Origin: Phycisphaeraceae bacterium
GTDB taxonomy: Bacteria; Planctomycetota; Phycisphaerae; Phycisphaerales; UBA1924
Assembly: GCA_019636695.1 (NCBI GenBank)
Contig: JAHBXD010000001.1
Location: forward strand, 365,661 to 429,660
Direction: 5' to 3'
Length of the DNA: 64,000 nucleotides
In this document: positions 43,804 through 51,980 of the stretch, piece after piece
How positions within the stretch are numbered: the stretch's first letter is position 1
Layout: each line of letters opens with the position of its first letter
Position numbers and translations under genes: made by a program
Notes under the pieces: model-generated
The model's database searches: none
Told to the model about the DNA's origin: nothing
Seen by the model: only the letters and a program-made list of their open reading frames with translations

Positions 43804-43820
43804 GCTCAGGTGTGCGCTGG

Positions 43821-45575
43821 TCAGGGGGTTCCGGGCCTTCGCCGGACGATCACCACTTCGACGGGGCGACCTCGGGAATAGTTGTATCCGGAGACGGGAG
43901 GGGAAAGGATTTCGAGATCCGGGGCGGCCTTTGCACGATCATGATGCACGATCACCAAGCCTTCGGGGTGCTCATGCAGCCAGTTGTCGATGTCTGCCGC
44001 ACGGATGCGCCGTACGCGTCCGCGTGTCTGGAAGATCAGGCTGTCTTCGTTGTAGTCAGCGCCCGCAATCGGGACGGCGAGTGCGGGGTCGAGTTTTTCG
44101 AGTTCGGCGACGAGTCGGCCGGTCGTCCATGGGCGCGAGATTCCGGGAAGCACCAGCCCAATCCCGATGATGCCGAAAGCAGCCATCATCGAAATGCCGA
44201 GCACCGCGGCCCGGGCAAACCGTCGCCGGACGAGCCATGTCGCCAGCACGATGCCGGTGCCGAGGATCATGGCCGAGCCTGTCCAGCCCGCGATCCGGGC
44301 TGTGCGGTTCGGTTCGCCGAGTTCAGCCAGCAGCGCCGGGCCGGCGCTGAGCGCAAGAATGCCGAAGATGCCCCAGGCCGCGATCCCGACGAGTTGCCAT
44401 GGGCCGGGCCGCCACGTGTTGCCGAAAGCCCACATCAGCATCCGCGCACTGATGATCGCCAGTGCCGGGTAGAGCGGCATGGTGTAGTGCGGGAGCTTGG
44501 TGCTCACCACTTCGAAGATGAGCCAACTCGGAACGATCCAGGCAAGCAGAAACGTCTCGGGCCTTCGGGCCGACATGCGCAGCACGGTCGCCAAGCCGCG
44601 TCTTGGGGCGTTTGCGAGTTCGCCGCGGCTGCGGAGGCAGGCCCGGCACAGGCCGATGCCGATGAGCATCGCACCGGGCCAGAACAGGCCGAGGCCGTGG
44701 ATGATGTGGTATCCGGGCGGGCCGGAATGGCCCTCTTTGGCTTCGCCCGCGCGTCCGAGGGTTTCATCGGTGATGATGGAGAGATATTCGCGAGTGCCGA
44801 CTTCTCGCATCACAAGTGCCACCCAGGGGGCGACCAAAGCGAAAGTCATGGCGATGCCCAGCCACCAGATCATGCGGCCACGCCAGCGCCCCGGAGTGAG
44901 CACACGCAATGTGCTCGCGGCGAGCAGCACGACCATCGGCGTGATGGGCCCCTTGGTCAGGACGCCCAGCGCGACCGCAGTCCAGAGTGTGATCGCGGGT
45001 GCAAGGCGGCGGGCATCGTTCCGCCAGATGCGCCAGAGCATCGCCATGGCGAGGGTTGTGAAGAAGACCATCACCATGTCGGCGCGGGCTTGGCGAGCCT
45101 CCCACATGAACACCGGGCTTGTGCCGAGAATCAACGCCGCCGCCGCGCCGACCCGCGCGTCGTACATCCATGCGCCGAGCCTCCAGACGACAAGCAAAAT
45201 GCCCACAAACGCCGCGACGGAAGGGAGGCGATACATCCAGATCGCATCGCGCGCGCTGTCTCCGCCGGTGCAGACACCGACCGTCGCGGCCTGGAGCCAG
45301 TAGATCAGCGGGGGCTTATTCAGCCTCGGGCGCTCCATGATGCGGGGAACAACCCACCCTTCGAGCGTCTCGGCCTCGAGCATCTGCCGACTTGCCTGAG
45401 CGAAACGTGATTCGTCTCGATCGATGGGGGGAAGGGCAAAGATGCCGGGAAGGGCGAGTATCAGCCCGAACACTATGATCCCCATCGCGGCCGCGGGGCT
45501 GTTCCATTGTGCTGCGCGGATGCGCCAGACCGTCAGCCGCGAACCAACATCGGCAATCTCAGATCGGGACTGCAT
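43821..45575 (-). CDS. ArnT/PMT-type glycosyltransferase
   Basis: A 584-residue membrane enzyme of the GT-C fold. Early LPPIDRDESRFAQASRQML holds the catalytic Asp/Glu motif of the first extracytoplasmic loop, followed by RLNKPPLIYWLQAAT, the hallmark of the ArnT/PMT_2 family. About eleven to twelve spans follow, and the C-terminal soluble part has HEHPEGLVIVHHDRAK. It transfers a sugar from a polyprenyl phosphate to lipid or protein at the outer face of the inner membrane. The start is uncertain: ATG 45575 overlaps the divergent PAP2 ATG on the other strand; GTG 45581 and ATG 45485 are alternatives. Confidence 0.88.
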   Translation of the reverse strand: MQSRSEIADVGSRLTVWRIRAAQWNSPAAAMGIIVFGLILALPGIFALPPIDRDESRFAQASRQMLEAETLEGWVVPRIMERPRLNKPPLIYWLQAATVGVCTGGDSARDAIWMYRLPSVAAFVGILLVVWRLGAWMYDARVGAAAALILGTSPVFMWEARQARADMVMVFFTTLAMAMLWRIWRNDARRLAPAITLWTAVALGVLTKGPITPMVVLLAASTLRVLTPGRWRGRMIWWLGIAMTFALVAPWVALVMREVGTREYLSIITDETLGRAGEAKEGHSGPPGYHIIHGLGLFWPGAMLIGIGLCRACLRSRGELANAPRRGLATVLRMSARRPETFLLAWIVPSWLIFEVVSTKLPHYTMPLYPALAIISARMLMWAFGNTWRPGPWQLVGIAAWGIFGILALSAGPALLAELGEPNRTARIAGWTGSAMILGTGIVLATWLVRRRFARAAVLGISMMAAFGIIGIGLVLPGISRPWTTGRLVAELEKLDPALAVPIAGADYNEDSLIFQTRGRVRRIRAADIDNWLHEHPEGLVIVHHDRAKAAPDLEILSPPVSGYNYSRGRPVEVVIVRRRPGTP

Positions 45576-46278
45576 GGACACCGACTATACCGGGTGTACG
45601 AATCGAAGACGCTGGCTCTGGCTGCTCGTGCCGCTGGCGGCTGCGATCTTGGTTCTTCCGTGGGACGGTCAACTCGCCCGGCTTGGCGAATCGCTCGGGG
45701 GGCGGATGCGCGGTGACCTGAGGCGTGAGATCCATTTCATTCAGCAATACGGGGCGATTACCAGCGCCGTGCTGATCGGGCTGGTCATCCTGCGACTCGA
45801 TCCTGCGCGCAAGGCCCGTGTCGCCGACATGGCCCTTGCCTTGGCCGCCACGTCGATCGCAGCGCTCCTGCTGAAGATCGGGTTCGGCCGGCCGCGCCCT
45901 AAGTTCGACGATCCCTTCGGGTTTGTCAGCGTCTTTGGCGACTATCCGGTGCTTGCCGACGGCGGAACCCGGTTCAGTTGGCAGATCGGCCAGAAAGATG
46001 TCGCCCAGCTCTGGTCGATGCCTTCGTCGCACACATCGGCGGCGTTTGCGCTTTCGACCGTGCTCTATTGCCTCTATCCGCGACTCGGGCTGATCGTCTG
46101 GCCGGTCGCTGTGATCGTCGGTGCGGCCCGTTGGCTGACCGAATCGCACTACATCAGCGATATTTTTGTCGGCGCGACGCTGGGCATTCTCGTTTCGGGA
46201 ATCATCATGCAACGTCGCGTGATCTCTCGGCGGCTCGATCGCAGGACGCTCAGTACACCAGCACCACAGGGGCGTTGA
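45574..46278 (+). CDS. PAP2 family phosphatase
   Basis: A 234-residue membrane enzyme beginning MDTDYTGCTNRRRW. The PAP2 triad is visible: KIGFGRPRPKFDDP (motif 1), SMPSSHTSAAFAL (motif 2) and ARWLTESHYISDIFVGATLG (motif 3). It probably removes phosphate from undecaprenyl pyrophosphate or a similar lipid. Divergent from the ArnT-like gene with overlapping start codons, which suggests a shared lipid-carrier role; that is inference. Its 3' end overlaps the convergent universal stress gene by 29 bases. Confidence 0.92.
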   Translation: MDTDYTGCTNRRRWLWLLVPLAAAILVLPWDGQLARLGESLGGRMRGDLRREIHFIQQYGAITSAVLIGLVILRLDPARKARVADMALALAATSIAALLLKIGFGRPRPKFDDPFGFVSVFGDYPVLADGGTRFSWQIGQKDVAQLWSMPSSHTSAAFALSTVLYCLYPRLGLIVWPVAVIVGAARWLTESHYISDIFVGATLGILVSGIIMQRRVISRRLDRRTLSTPAPQGR

Positions 46279-47074
46279 CCGCTGACATCACCGAAAGCGA
46301 TGTGCTGCCGAACAACAGGCGGTGGGCCCAGCTTTCTTTCGATGAACCCATGACGAGCAGGGCCGTGCGGGTGTGTGCCGCGGCCGTTTCGATCTGCTGG
46401 GCTTCCGACTGTCCCTCGGGGCCGTAATGGATGACCTGGGCCTGCGGAGCCAACTCTTGTGCGCGGGCCAGTGAGGCATCCAGCGGGAGCGATGCGGTCG
46501 AGACGGCGAGCACGGTCAACGGCCACCCCGTCTGCTCGGCAAATTCTTTCGACCATTTCACCGCGTGCAGGCTCGGGCCGGTGGCATCAAAGACGCACAA
46601 CACCCTTCCAAGATCGCGCAACACCCCCGAGGCGAACAGCACCGGGCAAGGGCCTTTCTGCACCAAAGTCGAAGCCGCCGATCCAAGCCGATTCCCCGCG
46701 AATCGGCCTTTCAGCCCCACGGCGATCAGGTCGGTCGGGTCGGCCAGTTCGCGCAAGGCATCGAGCAAGGGCGATTCAACCACCCGAGGCTCAAAGGCCA
46801 CACCGGCCTGCTGGGCAAAATTGCTCAGTTCGGGCAATTCGATCAGCGCCCGCTCACGCTCGGCCTTGAGCGATTCTTCCGCGACCCACGGATCGACCAG
46901 AACATCTCCGACGCCGATCGCCGGGTCAGGAAGCACCGGAGGAATGGCGGTCGGCTCTAAAGCCCTGAGCGCAAGTATCGGTATGCCAGTGGTTTGCGCG
47001 ATTCGCACTGCATACGCAAACGCCTCTCGCGCCAGTGCCGACCCGTCATAGGCCACGATCACACGCTTGACCAC
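46250..47074 (-). CDS. Tandem universal stress protein
   Basis: A 274-residue protein with two UspA domains. Domain 1 begins VKRVIVAYDGSALAREAFAYA and has the nucleotide motif GLKGRFAGNRLGSAASTLV; domain 2 begins GRVLCVFDATGPSLHAVKW and has GSSKESWAHRLLFGSTSLSV. The start is GTG 47074 with GGAGG 6 bases upstream, giving the family start; longer in-frame ATGs are rejected. Role: stress survival via ATP binding or signalling, as in the family. It shares a 103-base divergent spacer with the first lipoprotein gene. Confidence 0.9.
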   Translation of the reverse strand: MVKRVIVAYDGSALAREAFAYAVRIAQTTGIPILALRALEPTAIPPVLPDPAIGVGDVLVDPWVAEESLKAERERALIELPELSNFAQQAGVAFEPRVVESPLLDALRELADPTDLIAVGLKGRFAGNRLGSAASTLVQKGPCPVLFASGVLRDLGRVLCVFDATGPSLHAVKWSKEFAEQTGWPLTVLAVSTASLPLDASLARAQELAPQAQVIHYGPEGQSEAQQIETAAAHTRTALLVMGSSKESWAHRLLFGSTSLSVMSAVNAPVVLVY

Positions 47075-47177
47075 AGGGCACCTCCACCCTCCCCAGAATA
47101 CCCGCGATTGGATACCCGCGCCGCTTTCCGCTACCCTACTACCCTTTCCAAAACCCGCAAACCAAGGGAGTACCCCC

Positions 47178-47696
47178 ATGAAGGTTCGTCATCTCATCGC
47201 CGCCGCCGGCATCGTCGCCCTCGCCCTTTCCACCGGATGCGGCAAGAAGGACAAGGACGGCGCGGGGAATACGAGCGGTTCCAAGTCGTCGACCAAGACG
47301 AGCGCCAATGACCCGGTCGTCGGGAAGTGGACGCTCGACGGCGAGAAGTTCAAGCGCACGATGTTTGACGAAGCCGTCAAGGCCGGCGAGATTCCACAGG
47401 GCACGACCTTTGACAACCCCAACGTTCAGCAGAGGCTCGGCGCCATGGCCATGGCCATGACCATCGAAGTCAAAGGCGATGGCACCTGGTCAAGCACGAG
47501 GAGCATGGGCGGCGGCGAAGCCGAAATCAGCAAGGGCACGTGGAAGAAGAGCGGCGCCGAATACGTCTTTACCCGCACAGAAGGCGGAGACGCCGACGAG
47601 CCGGATGATGTAAAGGTCACGGTTTCTGGCAACGCCATGACGTACCACATCCCTACAGATGACGGCACCGTCGCGATTCCTCTACGCCGCGGTTGA
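47178..47696 (+). CDS. Small lipoprotein, first of two copies of a shared domain
   Basis: A 172-residue lipoprotein; the lipobox-like STGC has Cys21. Residues 22-37 are a Lys/Gly/Ser linker and residues 38-172 form a compact domain with VVGKWTLDGEKFKRTMFDEA, EVKGDGTWSSTRSMGGGEAE and GTWKKSGAEYVFTRTEGG, a short beta-barrel-like repeat (lipocalin-like feel, unproven). GGGAG lies 8 bases before the ATG. A TTGGAT/TACCCT pair (47108-47137, 18-base gap) could be its promoter. The domain-coding part is repeated at 49000-49407. Confidence 0.85.
   Translation: MKVRHLIAAAGIVALALSTGCGKKDKDGAGNTSGSKSSTKTSANDPVVGKWTLDGEKFKRTMFDEAVKAGEIPQGTTFDNPNVQQRLGAMAMAMTIEVKGDGTWSSTRSMGGGEAEISKGTWKKSGAEYVFTRTEGGDADEPDDVKVTVSGNAMTYHIPTDDGTVAIPLRRG
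47289..47696 (+). repeat. 408-bp direct repeat, copy 1
   Basis: Codes for residues 38-172 and the stop codon of the first lipoprotein. By eye it differs from the copy at 49000 at 24 of 408 positions, with no indels. Similarity begins abruptly at TCGACCAAGACG and ends exactly at the stop codon. Confidence 0.95.
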
Positions 47697-48228
47697 GTGC
47701 ATACGCACGCATTCATTTTCTGTGCTATATTTTTTTTACAGTTTACGAACATCATGTAACTGTTTCACTGCAGTTGACAGCAAAAGCACAGATTTATCGC
47801 ATCTTAGGTGCCGTGGTTCGCGTGATCAAAGTGATCAAAGCACTATTGACATTTTGAGTGTCTGATTGACTTCAGTTTATAGTAATTGAGTACCATGGTC
47901 CACATCTGACTGTCAGCCAGGACTAGTATCCTGACTTTGAGAAAAACGCAATACGCAACTACAGTAGATGCCAAGACTTACGATGCCGAGAAGTTGCTGG
48001 ATTCTACGGATCAGGACACTAGTGTCCTGACCTCCAGAAAGGCGCAAGGGCAAGGTGCGAATTCACACGTGAAAACGAGCCCTTACGAGCTGCGCGAAAC
48101 TCGCAGTCGGGACACTAGAGACTGTAAGATATTCCGATACGAATAAGCATAGCACCAATTGAACCGTGGAGTTTTTAGTGTACCAGGATCACGTTGCGAA
48201 ACATAGGCGTTAGATCGGAGGCACAAGT
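47697..48228. other. AT-rich, gene-poor insert between the two lipoprotein genes
   Basis: About 530 bases far richer in A and T than the flanks. It holds a run of eight T (near 47730), a tandem GTGATCAAA repeat near 47822, several TTGACA/TTGACT boxes (47774, 47847, 47868) and the three palindromic elements at 47918-48124. Several short ORFs occur but none has protein-like features. It ends with GGAGG (48215-48219) serving the next gene. Confidence 0.7.
47918..48124. repeat. Three palindromic elements with a 96-bp period
   Basis: Element 1 (47918-47933) is a near palindrome around GACTAGTAT. Element 2 (48011-48030), TCAGGACACTAGTGTCCTGA, is a perfect 20-bp palindrome. Element 3 (48104-48124) is CAGTC...GACTG around GGACACTAGA. 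The core ACTAG starts at 47922, 48018 and 48114, exactly 96 bases apart each time. After the core, units 1 and 2 share a further 30 or so bases at roughly two thirds identity. Confidence 0.75.
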
Positions 48229-49407
48229 ATGCAGCGTTTACTTGGGCGTTTTCTATTGATTTTGTCAGTAGTATTTGCTGGCATCTGTCTTTCTCTGGGT
48301 TGTCGAGAGTCGTCGGTCGACACAGCGGTCTCAAAGTCTGATGGGCATGTTGTTGCCAACAGCGAGTTAGCAGGTCCGGATGTTATTATCCATAGCGACA
48401 GTGAAACCAATGGCAGCGATTATGCGGTGCCCGTTGTCAGCCCACAAGAGCAAGAGATTGCAGGAAGCGAACCAACAGTTTGTGTTGCGAATGACGGCTG
48501 GAACGACTTATTAGACACTATCGTCAGCGTAGTTGAATACGTTCGTACGGCGTTGCGGACAGAGAATAAGTTCAAGATCGAAGAGGCATACGCGTTTGCC
48601 GACAAACAATTGTTGGAATATGTGGGGACGTCGCTGCAGTTGCTAGGTACGGTTTCGAATGTGACAGACACACATGTTCATGTGCGTTTGCCGAGCAGGC
48701 TTAATCGACTACACGATACTCGTACTAACGACTGGTTCTATGATGTTTTGATTCGGCGGCGGAGCGACTTTTTAAAGGATCCAATTGGGTTTGGAAGTTA
48801 TGTCTACTTATCGATAGATGTTGAAATCCCGCTTGAATCTGCTAAAAATCTTGAAAAAAATCAAGTGTTGCCATTCTATGCGACAGTGGAGCAGGCCGTT
48901 GTCGAGCGGAAACATTGGCTCGGCAGTCCAGTTCTTATAGTTCTATACGATAAAGATATTTATACAGAAAGACCTATCAGTAGTGGTCGTGATGATTTAT
49001 CGACCAAGACGAGCGCCAATGACCCGGTCGTCGGGAAGTGGACACTCGACGGCGAGAAGTTCAAGCGCACGATGTTTGACGAAGCCGTCAAGGCCGGCCA
49101 GATTCCTCAGGGCATGACCTATGACAACCCCATGGTTCAGCAAATGCTCGGCGCCATGGCCATGTCCATGACCATCGAAGTCAAAGGCGATGGCACCTGG
49201 TCAAGCACGGAGAGCATGGGCGGCGGCGAAGCCGAAATCAGCAAGGGCACTTGGAAGAAGAGCGGTGCCGAATACGTCTTTACCCGCACTGAGGGCGGAG
49301 ACGCCGACGAGCCGGACGATGCAAAGGTCACGGTTTCTGGCAACGCCATGACGCTCCACATCCCTACAGATGACGGCACCGTCGCGATTCCTCTCAACCG
49401 CGGCTGA
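48229..49407 (+). CDS. Chimeric lipoprotein: unrelated N-terminal half fused to the repeated domain
   Basis: A 392-residue protein. GGAGG 8 bases before the ATG and a lipobox-like LSLGC (Cys25) support expression and export. Residues 26-257 are encoded by AT-rich DNA and match nothing I recognise; they include a helical WNDLLDTIVSVVEYVRTAL and a beta-rich part with HVHVRLPSRLNRL and YVYLSIDVEIPLES. From residue 258 the protein is nearly identical to residues 38-172 of the upstream lipoprotein. Codon use and GC change sharply at base 49000. This looks like a fusion created by duplication plus insertion. Confidence 0.8.
   Translation: MQRLLGRFLLILSVVFAGICLSLGCRESSVDTAVSKSDGHVVANSELAGPDVIIHSDSETNGSDYAVPVVSPQEQEIAGSEPTVCVANDGWNDLLDTIVSVVEYVRTALRTENKFKIEEAYAFADKQLLEYVGTSLQLLGTVSNVTDTHVHVRLPSRLNRLHDTRTNDWFYDVLIRRRSDFLKDPIGFGSYVYLSIDVEIPLESAKNLEKNQVLPFYATVEQAVVERKHWLGSPVLIVLYDKDIYTERPISSGRDDLSTKTSANDPVVGKWTLDGEKFKRTMFDEAVKAGQIPQGMTYDNPMVQQMLGAMAMSMTIEVKGDGTWSSTESMGGGEAEISKGTWKKSGAEYVFTRTEGGDADEPDDAKVTVSGNAMTLHIPTDDGTVAIPLNRG
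49000..49407 (+). repeat. 408-bp direct repeat, copy 2
   Basis: Encodes residues 258-392 of the chimeric lipoprotein. Offset from copy 1 is 1,711 bases. Of 24 mismatches, 14 fall in 10 codons that change the amino acid and 10 are silent. Confidence 0.95.
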
Positions 49408-49444
49408 TCGTCCTCAGACGCTTCATTTCCTGATTGCGTCCTAA

Positions 49445-49492
49445 CATCACACCCGGCGACGCGGCCCCGTGGCTTCGTCACCGGGTGTGATG
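49445..49492 (+). terminator. Strong hairpin after the chimeric lipoprotein gene
   Basis: CATCACACCCGG (49445-49456) and CCGGGTGTGATG (49481-49492) are a perfect 12-bp inverted repeat with an inner GACG/CGTC pairing, followed by CGTTTCCCCCC. It separates the lipoprotein locus from the MeaB fusion gene. Confidence 0.65.
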
Positions 49493-49525
49493 CGTTTCCC
49501 CCCCTGTTTCGGCGGAGCCTGCTGC

Positions 49526-50719
49526 ATGACTTCGACCCTCAACGCCCCGACCAGCGAGTTTGAAAAGCGCGATCGCTGCGCTGAGCTGCCGCACCGCCCG
49601 CGCGTGCTTCTCGGCAAAATGGGGCTTGATGGGCACGATCGGGGCGTCAAAGTCATTGCCAGGGCACTCCGGGATTCGGGCGTCCACGTCATCTATTCCG
49701 GCCTTTGGCAGACGCCGCGCTCGCTGGCCATCTCAGCCCGAGACGAAGACTGCGATGTGATCGCCGCGTCGATGATGTCCAACTCGCACCTGGTGCTCGG
49801 GCCCAAACTGCTCGACGAACTCAAGGCCGTCGGTCGCGCCGACCTGCCCGTGCACATGGGCGGCATTCTGCCGCAGGAAGACATCCCCAAGCTCAAGGCG
49901 GCAGGCATCCAGGCGTGCTTTACGACGGGCGTCGGGTTGCTCGACATCGTCGAGGCCGCAAAGAGCACAGTCCGGGATTATCCCCAAGTCATCCCCGGGG
50001 CGAACAAGACCGCCCAACTCGCCCGCGATCTTTCTCTGGCGCACGATGGTCGGCCGGTTCGCGCCGAAGCCCCGCGTCGCCGGCCGAGGCGCGTGATCGG
50101 TGTCACCGGTGCTCCTGGCGCGGGCAAAAGCACACTCGTGGCGCAGCTCGCGGCGGAGTTTACGCGGCGCGCCCAGGTATCCGGTGATGGGAACTCGACC
50201 ACTGCGCCGATGGGGCGCATCGCGGTGGTCGCGTTCGATCCGAAAAGCCCGATTACCGGCGGCGCGCTGCTCGGTGATCGCCTGCGGGTCGATTTCAATC
50301 GGCTCGACGAAGCGGTGTATTACCGCTCCCTGGCGATCCGCGGCGAAGACTATCACGCCATCGGCGATCTGATTGACCTTATCGGCGGCGCCTACGACGG
50401 CCCGGATGCGTTCGACACGCTCTTTATCGAGACGGTCGGCGCGGGCCAGAACGAAACGCGCATCCGCGAGCACGTCGATCAGACCGTGGTCGTGCTTACG
50501 CCGGGAATGGGCGATGCCGTGCAGATGGACAAGGCCGGGATTCTGGAGATCGCCGACATCTTCGTTTGCAACAAGGCCGATCATCCGAATCAGAACGATC
50601 TCATCCGCGATTTGCGTGATATCTCGGGTCGGCGGCCGATTCTCGAAACCGTGGCGACGCACGGCAAGGGTGTGCCGGAACTGCTCGACGCCGTGCTCGC
50701 GCTCACCCCGGGCCGATGA
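49526..50719 (+). CDS. B12-binding domain fused to MeaB/ArgK-type GTPase
   Basis: A 397-residue protein. Residues about 24-155 form a cobalamin-binding Rossmann domain with the base-off motif DGHDRG (35-40) and MMSNSHLVLG, as in the small domain of methylmalonyl-CoA mutase. Residues about 188-395 form a G3E GTPase with Walker A GAPGAGKST (195-203), the switch region VAFDPKSPITGGALLGDR, ETVGAGQ (302-308) and NKAD (349-352), as in MeaB. IcmF fuses these two modules to the mutase barrel; here the barrel is missing and no mutase gene is adjacent. The likely role is loading or guarding B12 on a mutase encoded elsewhere. Confidence 0.9.
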   Translation: MTSTLNAPTSEFEKRDRCAELPHRPRVLLGKMGLDGHDRGVKVIARALRDSGVHVIYSGLWQTPRSLAISARDEDCDVIAASMMSNSHLVLGPKLLDELKAVGRADLPVHMGGILPQEDIPKLKAAGIQACFTTGVGLLDIVEAAKSTVRDYPQVIPGANKTAQLARDLSLAHDGRPVRAEAPRRRPRRVIGVTGAPGAGKSTLVAQLAAEFTRRAQVSGDGNSTTAPMGRIAVVAFDPKSPITGGALLGDRLRVDFNRLDEAVYYRSLAIRGEDYHAIGDLIDLIGGAYDGPDAFDTLFIETVGAGQNETRIREHVDQTVVVLTPGMGDAVQMDKAGILEIADIFVCNKADHPNQNDLIRDLRDISGRRPILETVATHGKGVPELLDAVLALTPGR

Positions 50720-50968
50720 TTATTTTGATCGGCGGGCGAACACCGACAACAGCAAGAGCAGCACGACTGCCCCGACAGTGGCCATGACCAGCGAACCGAG
50801 CAGGTTCGTGTTTTGCAGGCCAATCGCCTTGAAGATCGCACCACCGAGAATGGCCCCGATGACGCCGACAATCAGGTTGCCGACAAGGCCGAACCCGCCG
50901 CCTTTGGTCAGCATGCCGGCAAGCCACCCCGCACAAAGACCGATGAGGCAGAACCAGAGAAAATCCAT
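50720..50968 (-). CDS. GlsB/YeaQ/YmgE family small membrane protein
   Basis: An 82-residue protein with three spans and GWLAGMLTKGGGFGLVGNL followed by GVIGAILGGAIFKAIG, the signature of the transglycosylase-associated YeaQ/YmgE family. Ends with a basic tail (FARRSK). Members are often stress-induced; function is not defined. Its stop abuts that of the convergent MeaB fusion gene. Confidence 0.92.
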   Translation of the reverse strand: MDFLWFCLIGLCAGWLAGMLTKGGGFGLVGNLIVGVIGAILGGAIFKAIGLQNTNLLGSLVMATVGAVVLLLLLSVFARRSK

Positions 50969-51047
50969 GAAGGAATGCTAGGAAGCCCCGCCTGCATGCG
51001 TGCAATCTATCCGAGATCACGCCTGCCGGGGTGAATGCACCTTCGGT

Positions 51048-51779
51048 TTACATGCGGGTCGGTGAGCGCTTTCGCCGCAATGCGAAGGCAACGCCGACAA
51101 TACCTGCCACGCAGGTCCCAGGCCCCGGGACCATCCGGAAGGAGCCGGAAAAACTCGCTTCGACAACTACCTCCGGCGGGTAGAAAATTGAGGCCGTGCC
51201 TTCCGCGGTAAATGAGATGACATACTCGCCGGGAGCAAGCGTCACGAACGCATCGACCGATAGGGTCGAGTAGTTCGCGGTCCACGCGTGCAGCACCGGC
51301 GCATCTGCTGTCAAACCTCCGAAGATAGTGGCTGAGGCCGAAGCGTTGCCCGTCGCTTCCAGAGAGGCGATTACGTGCCATCTCGTCGGTGCGGTCAGGG
51401 TCAGCCCGATTCGCATCTCGGCGATCGCGCCACCGCTCGCCGCGTAGCCCGTTTCATCGAAAATTGTCCCGCGGCCGTAGATCGCTCCGGAGGCGGTCAG
51501 GACGGTCGGTGCAATGACCGAGTCAAAAACACCGCGACCCTGCCCCTGGGCGGACTGTGCCGTCGCCGTCAGATCATCCGATGCCCCCCAGGGCAGAAAC
51601 GGCACATCGGAAGCATCACGAGAAACGTACTCCGACTGTGCGGTTTCGCCTCCGAAATCCGAATCGGCAGTGGCGTACACGGCGAGTCGGCGAAGGTCGT
51701 GAGCAGGCAACAACAATGGTTCGGAGGCGAAGGCCGCGAGGCAGCTCGCGGCCGGAACCAACAAGGCGAGGTGCAGCAT
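51048..51779 (-). CDS. PEP-CTERM secreted protein
   Basis: A 243-residue exported protein. MLHLALLVPAASCLAAFASE is a signal peptide. The mature part is beta-rich, with many Thr, Ser and Ala (ADSDFGGETAQSEYVS, LEATGNASASATIFGG, FVTLAPGEYVISFTAEGT), like a small surface beta-sandwich. The C-terminus (MVPGPGTCVAGIVGVAFAL, then RRKR) is a PEP-CTERM-type sorting tail, here with a Cys. ATG 51818 is an alternative start. Single-gene transcript. Ligand unknown. Confidence 0.85.
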   Translation of the reverse strand: MLHLALLVPAASCLAAFASEPLLLPAHDLRRLAVYATADSDFGGETAQSEYVSRDASDVPFLPWGASDDLTATAQSAQGQGRGVFDSVIAPTVLTASGAIYGRGTIFDETGYAASGGAIAEMRIGLTLTAPTRWHVIASLEATGNASASATIFGGLTADAPVLHAWTANYSTLSVDAFVTLAPGEYVISFTAEGTASIFYPPEVVVEASFSGSFRMVPGPGTCVAGIVGVAFALRRKRSPTRM

Positions 51780-51980
51780 GAAAACGCTCCGGGCATGTGG
51801 TGCGGCGATGCAGAACATACCTCGGGCTTTCGGACGTGCCACCAATCTGTTGCGTTTGAGCAATATTGGGGGTTGCCCGGGTGCAGCGCGGTCTTTGTGG
51901 GCGACGCTCAAGGCAAACCGACCGTAAGCTGGGGGCGTCCGACCCCGGAAATGAAACCCCTGCGCACGGCTCGGGGCGCT

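Noticed and set aside
43797-45410. 537-codon plus-strand frame opposite the ArnT-like gene
   Set aside because: The minus-strand frame has clear ArnT motifs and membrane spans; the plus frame is His/Asp/Arg-rich with none.
47937-48334. Short ORFs on both strands in the AT-rich insert
   Set aside because: They span the palindromic elements, have no ribosome binding site and show no domain-like pattern.
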